A stretch of DNA of 36,928 nt, taken from NCBI GenBank assembly GCA_964460075.1, contig CAYWPC010000023.1, positions 1 through 36,928 on the forward strand. The letters run 5' to 3'. A program made the translations under genes and the position numbers. Numbering within the stretch: the stretch's first letter is position 1; each line of letters starts with the position of its first letter. The notes beneath the pieces were generated by a model. That model made no database searches. It was not told where the DNA came from and saw only the letters and a list, made by a program, of their open reading frames with translations. Shown here one piece after another: positions 1 through 9,969 of the stretch. The stretch is from JAMBLL01 sp964460075 (GTDB lineage Bacteria; Actinomycetota; Acidimicrobiia; Spongiisociales; UBA5794).

Positions 1-45
1 CGGGCTCGCAGGCTCGCAGACCCCCCTCACTCACTACGTTCGCTT

Positions 46-65
46 GTCCCCCCTGAAGGGGGGAC
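46..65 (-). terminator. Perfect hairpin just downstream of uvrB
   Basis: The arms gtcccccct (46-54) and aggggggac (57-65) are exact reverse complements around a two-base centre. They lie two bases past the uvrB stop codon in the direction of uvrB transcription. No T-run follows on the minus strand, so it would be a weak intrinsic terminator or a 3'-end stabilising hairpin. The same segment may belong to a dispersed repeat that starts the window: ggctcgca is present twice in tandem at 3-18. Confidence 0.5.
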
Positions 66-67
66 CG

Positions 68-2081
<2,014 letters not shown>

Positions 2082-2089
<8 letters not shown>

Positions 2090-2681
2090 CGAGCAGCAAC
2101 GCGTCGATCAGGGTGTGCACGGCACGCTCCGTTGCATCCCACGCGCCGGAATTGTCAACAACGAGGTCGGCCCATGCCTGCCACTCCTCCGTGGTTGGCT
2201 GATTCGCCATTCGTTGCTTGGTGTCTACTGTGGGTGCTCCACGCCCGACGACTCTCTTGAGCCGGACCTCGACATCTGCAACAACAGCGAGCCTCGTATA
2301 GGGCTCTTGTGCGAACACCTTCAGCACGGGCACTTCGACCGCCACGGGTGTCGTTCGCTGTGCTAGCCGTTGACGCACTCGACGCTCTATCTCTGGATGT
2401 GTGATTGCTTCGAGAAGCGCAAGGGCTGCCGGATCGCTGAATACGATCTGTGCGAGCGCCAAGCGATCGACGGCGTCGCCTGCAATCACCTCAGGCCACA
2501 CAGCGCGCACTGCGTCGACAGCCCTCGACCCTGGGGAGAGCACTTCTCCACCGACGATATCGGTAGAGATGACGTGAAACCCTCGCCGTCCAAACACTGA
2601 GGAGACACACGACTTACCTGCGCCAATCCCCCCCCCAACGAGTACGACCGGCCCTCGGCCCTCAGAGTCATGGTCAGACAT
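2082..2681 (-). CDS. coaE: Dephospho-CoA kinase
   Basis: This enzyme phosphorylates the 3'-hydroxyl of dephospho-CoA with ATP in the last step of coenzyme A synthesis. The 199-residue protein has the P-loop GGGIGAGKS near the N-terminus, the THPEI segment of the CoA-binding domain, and the typical C-terminal ADLVVDNSG strand. I chose the ATG at 2681. The frame stays open to 2732, but that extension is not family-like and would run into the divergent kinase gene. CoaE lies directly upstream of uvrB with an 8-nt overlap. In mycobacteria the order polA-rpsA-coaE-uvrB is contiguous; here rpsA is about 9.6 kb away, with pilus and two-component genes in between. Confidence 0.95.
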
Positions 2682-2683
2682 GG

Positions 2684-4207
2684 TTGAGACTGTACCCTTC
2701 GCATGTGACAGGCACACCCACGTGGCCAACACGGCTCCGCTTCACATCCAACATCATCCATGTTGGGGTCTTCGTCGTCGCTGTTGTGAGTGCGCTCATC
2801 TCGACCGGGATCACAACCGGCACGGTCACAGCCATCTCCATCAGCGGCATTGGCATCGTGGTCGCACTCACTACGAGGGTTCCGTTTACGCCACGGTCGT
2901 GGCGTGGTCCCATTGCTGTGGGCGCCGGAATCATCACGTACTCGATAGCGACCGCCCTCACCGGTGGCTCGACAAGCGTGTTCGCGCTGCTCCCAGTGGC
3001 CGCCATCTTCCTGGCTGCTGTCGGCGGCGGCATCGCAATGGCAGGACCTGCATTCCTCGCTGCGATCGTCGGCATTCTTCTCGCAAGCTCGGCAGTTGGC
3101 AGCGTCGATCGAATCGACACCATCTGGGTCTCAGCCGTCTACGCACTCACCGCCATTGCGTTCAGCGAAGTCCAAAGAGCAATCACGTTGGAATCTGAGA
3201 AGACCGCAGGTCTGATCCTGGCGACCCAGACGGCGCAAAACCGATCCGGGCGACTCACGGCTGCACATGATCTCCTCGAAGACCTCGTGACCGTCGCGAC
3301 CTCACCAGATATCAACGCCGTCGCAACGGCACACGATGCTCTCAGAGACCTCGGAGTCATCGCTCCCGACGCGTCGGCTCGAATCGTGGCGGACGGCGAA
3401 GTAGTACTCGCGCATCGTGGAGCCAGCCTGGACACCGCACCGAGTACCGTCATACCCATCACATGGCGGCGCAAGCATCTCGCGAGGCTGGAGATCTGGT
3501 CTGGCCCGACACCGATGTCTCCATCTGAGATGGCAGCCCTCGAGCAGACAATTGCCCCTGTCGGTCTCGCTATCGACAACGACCTTCTCCTCCAGCGCCT
3601 CGCGGGAATCACGATCCAACGCGAGCGTGTCAGACTGTCGCGCGAACTCCACGACGACATCGCCCCCTCCCTCGCATCGGTAGGACTCGCACTCGACATG
3701 GTGCTCATGGCTGGAGGTCTCACTATCGAGCAGACTCGAACCCTCAAGGCGACGCGATCGAACATCACTCGACTCGTCGACACGATTCGTGGCCGCGTGC
3801 AGGATCTACGAGCCGACCGAACGATGAGCATTGTCGAGATGGCACATTCTCTCGTAGCCGAGGTCGATGCCGACGGACCCACGGTGCTCGTCGACATCGA
3901 CGAACGCACCCCGCCCCGACCGGCGATCGCGGCTGAGATCGGGTCGCTCCTTGCTGAGGGCTTTAGAAACGCAGTCAGCCACGCCAACGCCTCGATGATC
4001 ACCATCACAGGACGGATCACCGAGACTGGTGGGTTGCTGACCGTCAAGGACGACGGCACAGGGTTCACACCGAGCGCGACGGCAGAGGGTCGATTCGGTC
4101 TTCTCGGCATGCGCGAGCGAGCGAACCTCATAGGCGCCGAACTGACCATCGAGTCGGCATCGCAACAAGGCACCACCATTACGGTGACCTGGACGGAGGA
4201 CCGATGA
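2684..4207 (+). CDS. Membrane sensor histidine kinase, NarL/HPK7 type
   Basis: The N-terminal ~150 residues contain about five to six hydrophobic helices and look like an integral membrane sensor with no large extracytoplasmic domain. A linker with weak GAF-like character follows (about 175-300). The HisKA_3 dimerisation/phosphoacceptor motif is SRELHDDIAPSL, with the phospho-accepting His after REL. The C-terminal ATPase has an N-box (EGFRNAVSHA), a DDGTGF G1 box and a GRFGLLGMRER G2 region. The frame opens with TTG at 2684, only 2 bp from the divergent coaE start; GTG at 2705 is an equally plausible start and would give 500 residues. Its stop overlaps the response regulator start (ATGA), so the two form a cognate pair. 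The ligand cannot be read from sequence. Confidence 0.92.
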   Translation: MRLYPSHVTGTPTWPTRLRFTSNIIHVGVFVVAVVSALISTGITTGTVTAISISGIGIVVALTTRVPFTPRSWRGPIAVGAGIITYSIATALTGGSTSVFALLPVAAIFLAAVGGGIAMAGPAFLAAIVGILLASSAVGSVDRIDTIWVSAVYALTAIAFSEVQRAITLESEKTAGLILATQTAQNRSGRLTAAHDLLEDLVTVATSPDINAVATAHDALRDLGVIAPDASARIVADGEVVLAHRGASLDTAPSTVIPITWRRKHLARLEIWSGPTPMSPSEMAALEQTIAPVGLAIDNDLLLQRLAGITIQRERVRLSRELHDDIAPSLASVGLALDMVLMAGGLTIEQTRTLKATRSNITRLVDTIRGRVQDLRADRTMSIVEMAHSLVAEVDADGPTVLVDIDERTPPRPAIAAEIGSLLAEGFRNAVSHANASMITITGRITETGGLLTVKDDGTGFTPSATAEGRFGLLGMRERANLIGAELTIESASQQGTTITVTWTEDR

Positions 4208-4842
4208 GCACACCCATCCGTGTCGTGATAGCAGATGACCACCGGCTCATGCTCGACGGCCTCAAGCAAGGCCTCGACAGTCTGCCGGACATCACCGTAG
4301 TTGGCACGGCCCTTGACGGCACGTCCCTCGCGGGCATCGTGCAAGACACGAGCCCCGACGTGCTCCTCGTCGATGTCGAGATGCCTGGGATGTCGGGACT
4401 GTCCGCAATTAGCAAGCTCGTCGACGCGCCACCGTCCATCGTCGTGACGATGCACACCGCCGATGCGTATGGAAAGACGGCTAGAGAGGCCGGTGCCGTC
4501 GCGTTCTTGTCCAAGGCGCTTCCCCTGCCTGATCTCGCAGCAGCGATCCGGGCGGTCCATGACGGTCGCGACCTCTTCGACGTCGACATCGACGCTGCTC
4601 TCGCCGACTACAGGGCACCCCGCCTGTCCTCCAGGGCGGAGATGGTCACAGAACGTGAGAGGGATGTCCTGCGATGCCTCGTCCAAGGGGTATCAGGCAC
4701 GGAGCAGATTGCAGACAACCTTTTCATATCCCAGAAGACTGTGAAAAATCACCTGGCGTCAATCTACGAAAAACTCGGTGTCAACGACCGGGCACAGGCG
4801 GTCGTAGAGGCCATGAAACTTGGCCTCGACCGTGACTGGTAA
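4204..4842 (+). CDS. NarL/FixJ-family response regulator with LuxR-type HTH
   Basis: This 212-residue regulator has an N-terminal receiver domain: acidic pair DD in VIADDHR, phospho-acceptor Asp in LLVDVEMPG at about residue 57, a conserved Thr/Ser region in VTMHT, and Lys in FLSKALP. The C-terminal LuxR helix-turn-helix begins at about residue 145 (LTERE-like VTERERDVL, then ISQKTVKNHLASIYEKL). It is translationally coupled to the kinase by a 4-nt overlap. The next gene downstream on the same strand is the Flp pilin, 133 bp away, so control of pilin expression is a reasonable inference, but no operator could be shown. A 5-bp hairpin (ctctg at 4876-4880, cagag at 4886-4890) and the palindrome ggtcgacc (4897-4904) lie in the gap. 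Confidence 0.93.
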   Translation: MSTPIRVVIADDHRLMLDGLKQGLDSLPDITVVGTALDGTSLAGIVQDTSPDVLLVDVEMPGMSGLSAISKLVDAPPSIVVTMHTADAYGKTAREAGAVAFLSKALPLPDLAAAIRAVHDGRDLFDVDIDAALADYRAPRLSSRAEMVTERERDVLRCLVQGVSGTEQIADNLFISQKTVKNHLASIYEKLGVNDRAQAVVEAMKLGLDRDW

Positions 4843-4956
4843 CTCGATCGTGGGATCGCGAGCGAAATGTGACTCCTCTGAGCCGCAGAGACAATAGGTC
4901 GACCGACCCATCAAGTTTCTGGGACAGGATGTCGTAGATACACATACGGATCGCCT

Positions 4957-4973
4957 TGTACGTAGGAGGTACA
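4957..4973 (+). promoter_or_regulatory. Flp pilin ribosome binding site inside a small hairpin
   Basis: The strong Shine-Dalgarno aggaggt (4964-4970) sits 5 nt before the pilin ATG. It lies mostly in the 7-nt loop of a TGTAC (4957-4961) / GTACA (4969-4973) inverted repeat. A 5-bp stem is weak alone, but it would present the core AGGAG unpaired. The site decides the pilin start. Confidence 0.6.
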
Positions 4974-4975
4974 TA

Positions 4976-5149
4976 ATGCTTCGTCTGTGGACGGCCTTCC
5001 AGGCTCAATTCAGTCGAGATGAAGAGGGCGCAGCCATGGTGGAGTACGCTCTGCTGGTTGCTCTCATCGCAATCGTGGCCATCGTGGCACTTAACTTCCT
5101 GAGCTCATCGCTCAACAGCACCTTCTCAGAGGTCGGTTCCTCGCTCTAG
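4976..5149 (+). CDS. flp: Flp/Fap-type pilin (short)
   Basis: This 57-codon gene encodes the major subunit type of a Tad/Flp pilus. The protein has a short basic and acidic leader ending RDEEG, then AAMVEYALL and a hydrophobic stretch rich in Ile, Val and Ala. Cleavage after that Gly by a prepilin peptidase would leave the canonical Glu at +5 and Tyr at +6. The mature pilin would be about 39 residues, a normal size for Flp. The ATG at 4976 has a strong aggaggt site 5 nt upstream. The gene points away from the Tad assembly operon, which begins its last gene 110 bp downstream on the other strand, and it ends in a strong terminator, consistent with a monocistronic, highly expressed pilin. The prepilin peptidase is not in this window. 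Confidence 0.93.
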   Translation: MLRLWTAFQAQFSRDEEGAAMVEYALLVALIAIVAIVALNFLSSSLNSTFSEVGSSL

Positions 5150-5172
5150 AGCAGAGAACCCACGGGAAGTGG

Positions 5173-5216
5173 ACAGAGCAAGATGGGAACGCACAAGCGT
5201 TCCCATCTTGCTCTGT
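5173..5216. terminator. Strong, probably bidirectional intrinsic terminator
   Basis: Bases 5173-5191 and 5198-5216 are perfect reverse complements (19 bp). Closing c5192 with g5197 gives 20 bp around the tetraloop acaa. On the plus strand it follows the flp stop by 23 nt and ends in tttcg. On the minus strand it lies 43 nt past the stop of the last Tad operon gene (5259). It therefore sits exactly where two convergent units end. Confidence 0.9.
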
Positions 5217-5258
5217 TTCGCACCTCACACACCTGATTGACGAACCTGCGGCGCGAAG

Positions 5259-6617
5259 CTATGGAAGCATCGTGACGAACTCGTCGGTCACCGCCAAGGG
5301 TGACCACCCATCTGCGGAGAGTTGCCTGAAGAGCGCAGATTTCGGCCTCACCACTGCCGCCTCGATATCGTACCGATCGAAGACGTCGACGTAGTCGCCC
5401 TCCCTCGCCCTCGCGAACTCCTGCATCCGTTCGAGGCCGAACAGTTCGGCTCGATCATCGATGTACACCAACTGGTCTGGCCACGCAGCGTAGATCAGAT
5501 ACCCACCGACAGCCGAATCGTGGAATGCCCGCAGACCTCTGATCGACGCGACGATTTTCGCCTGAGGGAACCGTTCAACATCCAGGACACCGAGCGGTCG
5601 GGTCAGCATGGGTACGAATGCGGCCGCCCCAATCGCTGCCATCACCCCGATGGAGACAATCCGTGCGTTGACTGCCGATCTCACATGCAGGGGTGCAATG
5701 CCGCTGATCGCAAAGGGAAACAGGACGACCGCTGCAGGAAACACAGCCCGGCGCGACGTCATGCCGAAGAAGAGGAACGGAAGGATCACGACCAGATCTC
5801 GCATATCAAGCTTCCCCCTGGCATAGCCGACGAACAAGCCGGCGATCACGATCAGATACGGTCCCTGGGCGATGTCCCCGAAGTCCGGTGGCATCCACTC
5901 GCTGATGAGCGCTAGGGCGTCTCTCGCCTGGGCGAACTCGTAGAGCACGATCCACGATCCAATTCCGTGAGCCGTCAGAGCTGTCGCGACCAGGCTCACG
6001 AGTCCGACCTTCAGGAGCCGGAGATCCCTCGTCCGAATCAATTCGAGTACGACGAGAGCACCACCGAGAGCCCAAGATCCGTGTACGCCTGCCCATAGCC
6101 AGAACAACGGGACCAGAGCCCACATGAGCTGGTCCCGTCGAGCAAGAATGATGACGAGCGCAGCGAGGAACACATACGACACGATGACGGGTCGCGGCTG
6201 GGCGAAGGGAGCGAAGAGCCACGCGGCAACGATGAGCCCTCCTGCGAGAACGATCGGCGATCGGTTCGCCGCGTACATGGCGACGCCAACCAGCCCAAGC
6301 ACGATCAATCCCGTCACAAATACGAACCAGTTCACCCACGTCAGCGAGTCTGACGTTCGCTCAAGCACGGCGTAGAGAAGATCGACAAGCCAGGACTGGG
6401 TGCGCCACGATTCACCGGATGCCGTGAACGAGAACGGGTCGACCGTCAGCACCCTGCCAGCTTCGAGTTGTACGCTCCCTGCACGAATGTGCCACAGGAA
6501 CGAGTTGTCTCCGATGACCTCCGACGCTCTGATGGCAACGAGGAACCCGACGAGGAGGGGTGCGGCATAGATCAACCTCGGTCCGCGGGTCCTGGGAGCT
6601 GCGCTTGGAGTCGACAC
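5259..6617 (-). CDS. Polytopic membrane protein of unknown function, last gene of the Tad operon
   Basis: This 452-residue protein has about ten predicted transmembrane helices and a C-terminal soluble part of roughly 90 residues. The first extracytoplasmic loop holds NSFLWHIRAG and DPFSFTASGESW. The C-terminal part holds GGYLIYAAWPDQLVYIDDRAELFG. This architecture resembles actinobacterial GT-C-like membrane proteins (PMT/ArnT-like), but I see no confident catalytic signature, so no enzyme activity is assigned. It starts with GTG at 6617, 11 nt after tadC, without an obvious ribosome binding site, so translational coupling to tadC is likely. Its fixed position after tadC suggests a link to the pilus, for example glycosylation of the pilin or lipid-linked precursor handling. 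That is inference only. Confidence 0.8.
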   Translation of the reverse strand: MSTPSAAPRTRGPRLIYAAPLLVGFLVAIRASEVIGDNSFLWHIRAGSVQLEAGRVLTVDPFSFTASGESWRTQSWLVDLLYAVLERTSDSLTWVNWFVFVTGLIVLGLVGVAMYAANRSPIVLAGGLIVAAWLFAPFAQPRPVIVSYVFLAALVIILARRDQLMWALVPLFWLWAGVHGSWALGGALVVLELIRTRDLRLLKVGLVSLVATALTAHGIGSWIVLYEFAQARDALALISEWMPPDFGDIAQGPYLIVIAGLFVGYARGKLDMRDLVVILPFLFFGMTSRRAVFPAAVVLFPFAISGIAPLHVRSAVNARIVSIGVMAAIGAAAFVPMLTRPLGVLDVERFPQAKIVASIRGLRAFHDSAVGGYLIYAAWPDQLVYIDDRAELFGLERMQEFARAREGDYVDVFDRYDIEAAVVRPKSALFRQLSADGWSPLAVTDEFVTMLP

Positions 6618-6628
6618 AACCCTGAGCG

Positions 6629-7528
6629 TCAGAAGACGGCCGAGATGTTCATCACAGCCGGTCCGAGGATCACGATGAATATCGAAGGGAAGATGCAGAA
6701 CATCATGGGAAAGATCATCTTCACAGGTGCGGCAAACGCCTTCTCCTGGATTCGCTGGCGGCGACGCACCCGCATCTCGTCTGCCTGGACCCGCAACATG
6801 CGAGAAATCGATACACCGAAAGCATCGGCTTGGATCAGAGACAGGATGAACGAGTTCAGATCGTCGACATCCGTGCGCTCCGACATATTCCGAAGCGCCT
6901 CGTGTCTACTCACACCGACACGCGTCTCCTGCAGGGTCCTCGAGAACTCACGTGCGAGCTCCCCTGGAACATTGTGCACGACACGACCTATGGCCGCCTC
7001 GAAGCCGAGACCTGCCTCCACGGAGATCACCAAGAGATCGATGATGTCTGGAAGCTGCCTCTCCATCTGCTTTCTTCGATCGTCGATCGCTCGGCTCAGC
7101 GAGGCCTCAGGACCGAAGAATCCCAGAATCAAGGCCATACCCCCGAACGTGAACTGCATCGTCGATCCTTCGACCGTCGGGACGAACACAAACACGAAGA
7201 CGACGCCGACAATGATCGCGATGATTCTGATCGCCGCCCACGTGTTTCCATCCATGCGCTCCGACCAACCAGCGAGGGTGAGCTTGTGCTGCGCCTTGTC
7301 AACCCACCCCATCGGGGTAAAACGCAGAGCGAACCTGCCGACTCCACGAAGTACGGGAGCTACGGCCCGCTCGGAGAAGTCCTGCTCGAGCACGGCTTCT
7401 CTCGAGCGCAGGCTGGTCAATCGACCTCGGCTGTTTTCGTTCGATCGAAGCACACCGTTGCCGACGTACAGAGCAAGAGCGCCCACCGAGATTCCGACTG
7501 CTGCAACGGCGAACAAGAGAGGATCCAT
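6629..7528 (-). CDS. tadC: Tad pilus inner-membrane platform protein TadC (type II secretion F domain)
   Basis: TadC forms the membrane platform of the Flp pilus machine together with TadB and couples the TadA motor to pilin assembly. The protein has 299 residues with an N-terminal membrane helix, two helices near residues 95-135, a T2SSF cytoplasmic domain (LPDIIDLLVISVEAGLGFEAA, then ALRNMSERTDVDDL), and a C-terminal helix ending ILGPAVMNI. The ATG at 7528 overlaps the tadB stop by 1 nt (TGATG) and has aaggtgg 7 nt upstream. Pairing with tadB identifies it as tadC rather than a second tadB. Confidence 0.94.
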   Translation of the reverse strand: MDPLLFAVAAVGISVGALALYVGNGVLRSNENSRGRLTSLRSREAVLEQDFSERAVAPVLRGVGRFALRFTPMGWVDKAQHKLTLAGWSERMDGNTWAAIRIIAIIVGVVFVFVFVPTVEGSTMQFTFGGMALILGFFGPEASLSRAIDDRRKQMERQLPDIIDLLVISVEAGLGFEAAIGRVVHNVPGELAREFSRTLQETRVGVSRHEALRNMSERTDVDDLNSFILSLIQADAFGVSISRMLRVQADEMRVRRRQRIQEKAFAAPVKMIFPMMFCIFPSIFIVILGPAVMNISAVF

Positions 7529-8589
7529 CAGACATCCACCTTGACGATCTTCTGCATCCAGAAAATACCCGCAAGGATGAAGAGCGCACCGGCACCCATC
7601 ACGATGAGACCGATCGAGCTTTGAAGCAACGGATCGAGATATCCCGGATTCGCCCCCGAGATGAACACGAACAGGGCAATGGGCATGATCGATAGAACGA
7701 TCGCCGATATCCGGCCCTCTGCGGTAAGTGCCTTCATCTCACGTCTAAGCCGGTTGCGCTGCACCATCGTCTCTGAGGTCGTCTGCAGCACCTCGGCGAG
7801 GTTGCCTCCGACCTCGCGCTGGATGTTGATCGCCAACACCGTCCATTCGAAATCCTGGGACACCATGCGAATCGCAATGTCGCCGAGTGCATCGCTCATC
7901 GGTCTACCAAGGCGAATCTCGCCAATGGCTCGACCAAATTCTCTCCGCGTTGGATCGGATGCCTCCTCACCTACCGCCTCCACGGCCTGAAGCAGCGAGT
8001 ACCCAGCCCGCAAGGATGTCGCTATCAGGTTCAAGGTGTCCGGGAGTTGCGCCTCAAATTTCTTCCGTTGGCGCGAGGCCACGACGTTGACGAACATCAC
8101 CGATCCGACGAGCACGACCACACCTGCGACCACGCCAAGGACTACTGACTGCATGAACGCTGTGATGACAATGAAGACGAACAGCGACGATCCAATGGCG
8201 ACGATGATCGCCTCCCCGGTCTTGAGGGGGAGGCTCGCCTGCTCGAGGGCATTCTCGATCATGCTCGATGCTCCGCGTCTTTCAGCCGCGTTTTCGGCAG
8301 ACCGAGCCACCCTCCGCAGCAGAGCCGCCTTGGAGAAGATTCCGGTGGGACCATTCACCTCGTCCGAAAGTAAACCGAGCCGACTCTGGACTGCAGCCGC
8401 TGAGGAAGGCCGACCTCTCCCCAACAGAATAATCATGAGGAGGAAGGTCGCAAGCCCCGCCGCCACAGCGGCGAGGATCACGAATACTCTACCGCTCGAC
8501 GATCGCGAAGCTTCGCTCGTCTGCGCGTACGCCGGCGACGCCCCAATCACGACGAGCAACACGGGCAGCGATGCGAGAAAGCGTCTCAT
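7528..8589 (-). CDS. tadB: Tad pilus inner-membrane platform protein TadB (type II secretion F domain)
   Basis: The protein has 353 residues. An N-terminal hydrophobic segment ending SPAYAQ looks like a signal peptide, followed by a second helix (residues about 32-52), a pair of helices around 128-170, the T2SSF domain (LPDTLNLIATSLRAGYSLLQAVE), and two C-terminal helices. The family normally anchors the pilus assembly complex in the membrane and contacts the TadA ATPase. The start overlaps the tadA stop by 4 nt, and its own stop overlaps the tadC start by 1 nt, so tadA-tadB-tadC are tightly coupled. An N-terminal signal-like segment is often seen on actinobacterial TadB proteins. Confidence 0.94.
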   Translation of the reverse strand: MRRFLASLPVLLVVIGASPAYAQTSEASRSSSGRVFVILAAVAAGLATFLLMIILLGRGRPSSAAAVQSRLGLLSDEVNGPTGIFSKAALLRRVARSAENAAERRGASSMIENALEQASLPLKTGEAIIVAIGSSLFVFIVITAFMQSVVLGVVAGVVVLVGSVMFVNVVASRQRKKFEAQLPDTLNLIATSLRAGYSLLQAVEAVGEEASDPTRREFGRAIGEIRLGRPMSDALGDIAIRMVSQDFEWTVLAINIQREVGGNLAEVLQTTSETMVQRNRLRREMKALTAEGRISAIVLSIMPIALFVFISGANPGYLDPLLQSSIGLIVMGAGALFILAGIFWMQKIVKVDV

Positions 8590-9935
8590 CGGCGCACGAA
8601 AGCTTCCGGATGGAACAGCTCAGAGGGAAGATGTATCCCATAGTTCTCGAGATGCTCAGAAAACACGGGACGGATACCGGTCGCCTTGAGATAACCGAGG
8701 TACTTTCCTGACTCGTCGACACCCATGCCGTAGTCGAACAGCATGAGATCCTGGAGCGTGATGATGTCACCCTCCATCCCCACAACTTCGGTGACATGGG
8801 TCACCCGACGGGTTCCGTCTCGGAGACGGTGAATGTGAACGATAAGGTCGAGTGCCGACGCGACCTGCTCCCGAATCGCTCGAATCGGAAGATCCATCCC
8901 AGCCATGAGCACCATCGTCTCGATGCGAGCCAGAGTATCCCTCGGCGCATTCGAGTGCACCGTTGTGAGCGAACCGTCGTGGCCGGTGTTCATAGCCTGA
9001 AGCATGTCGAGCGCCTCGCCGCCACGAACCTCGCCAACGATAATTCTGTCTGGGCGCATGCGAAGTGTGTTTCGAACAAGGTCACGGATGGTGACCTCGC
9101 CCTTGCCTTCCAGGTTCGGCGGCCTCGACTCGAGCGTCAGCACGTGGGTCTGGTTCAGTTGGACTTCAGCAGCGTCCTCGACCGTCACGATACGCTCATC
9201 TGCAGGAATGAAGTTCGACAAGACGTTGAGTAAGGTTGTCTTACCTGACCCGGTCGCCCCCGAAACAATGACGTTCAATCGGCCCTCGACACACCGTTTC
9301 AAGAGACCAGCCACTTGTTCACTCATCGAACCGTTTGCAACCAGGTCGTCAACAGTGAACGGATCAACGGCAAACTTCCGAATGGTCACGTACGGACCAC
9401 CGATTGCAAGCGGGTGAATTATTGCGTTGACACGTGACCCATCGGGAAGCCGAGCATCGACCATCGGGTTGGCCTCATCGATCCTTCGCCCGACTTGGCC
9501 TACGATCTTCTCGATAATCCTCTCAAGGTGATTCGCATCAACGAAACGCGTCTCTGTCTTCATGATGCGACCCGAACGCTCGACCCAGACGGCGTGGGGC
9601 CCATTCACCATCACCTCTGTCACCTCTGGATCCGCGAGGTACGGATCTATAGGACCGTAGCCCAGAACGTCGTCTGCGATCTCGTGGAGCAACGCAAGCC
9701 GGTCTGCACGCGCAAGCGGCACAGACTGCTCCTGCTCGAGCGCCCACTCGAGCATCTCCATGACGCGAAGCTTGAGCTCTGCATCGGACATCTGCGAGTT
9801 GTACAGCGATGGTCCCAGGCCCTCGACGACCTTGTAGTGCAGCTTGCGGCGCAGATCGGATTTGATCTCTTCGCGCTGCGTATCACTCGATGCATCAGCG
9901 GACTTAGCTGCCCTTACTCTGTCTGCAAGACTCAT
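8586..9935 (-). CDS. tadA: Tad/Flp pilus assembly ATPase TadA (CpaF family)
   Basis: This hexameric motor ATPase of the Tad pilus belongs to the type II/IV secretion ATPases. Its 449 residues include an N-terminal domain up to about 180 (VTEVMVNGP is the conserved strand), Walker A GATGSGKTT (226-234), an Asp box around VEDAAEV, Walker B IIVGEVRGGEA (299-308), and the His box GHDGSLTTVHSN. All catalytic motifs are intact. The ATG at 9935 has gaggag about 10 nt upstream. The gene follows cpaE by 34 nt and overlaps tadB by 4 nt. One motor ATPase encoded next to one platform pair is the normal minimal Tad set. Confidence 0.96.
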   Translation of the reverse strand: MSLADRVRAAKSADASSDTQREEIKSDLRRKLHYKVVEGLGPSLYNSQMSDAELKLRVMEMLEWALEQEQSVPLARADRLALLHEIADDVLGYGPIDPYLADPEVTEVMVNGPHAVWVERSGRIMKTETRFVDANHLERIIEKIVGQVGRRIDEANPMVDARLPDGSRVNAIIHPLAIGGPYVTIRKFAVDPFTVDDLVANGSMSEQVAGLLKRCVEGRLNVIVSGATGSGKTTLLNVLSNFIPADERIVTVEDAAEVQLNQTHVLTLESRPPNLEGKGEVTIRDLVRNTLRMRPDRIIVGEVRGGEALDMLQAMNTGHDGSLTTVHSNAPRDTLARIETMVLMAGMDLPIRAIREQVASALDLIVHIHRLRDGTRRVTHVTEVVGMEGDIITLQDLMLFDYGMGVDESGKYLGYLKATGIRPVFSEHLENYGIHLPSELFHPEAFVRR

Positions 9936-9969
9936 GCGAGCACGACTCCTCGAATCTTTCTGCTACTCA

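Noticed and set aside
3139..4686. 515-residue minus-strand open frame across the kinase and regulator genes
   Set aside because: It is antisense to two genes with clear domain motifs, and its translation is Arg/Ser-rich with no recognisable family.
4843..4975. Possible c-di-GMP riboswitch or other riboswitch before the pilin
   Set aside because: No conserved aptamer core or tetraloop-receptor pattern could be found; only two short hairpins are present.
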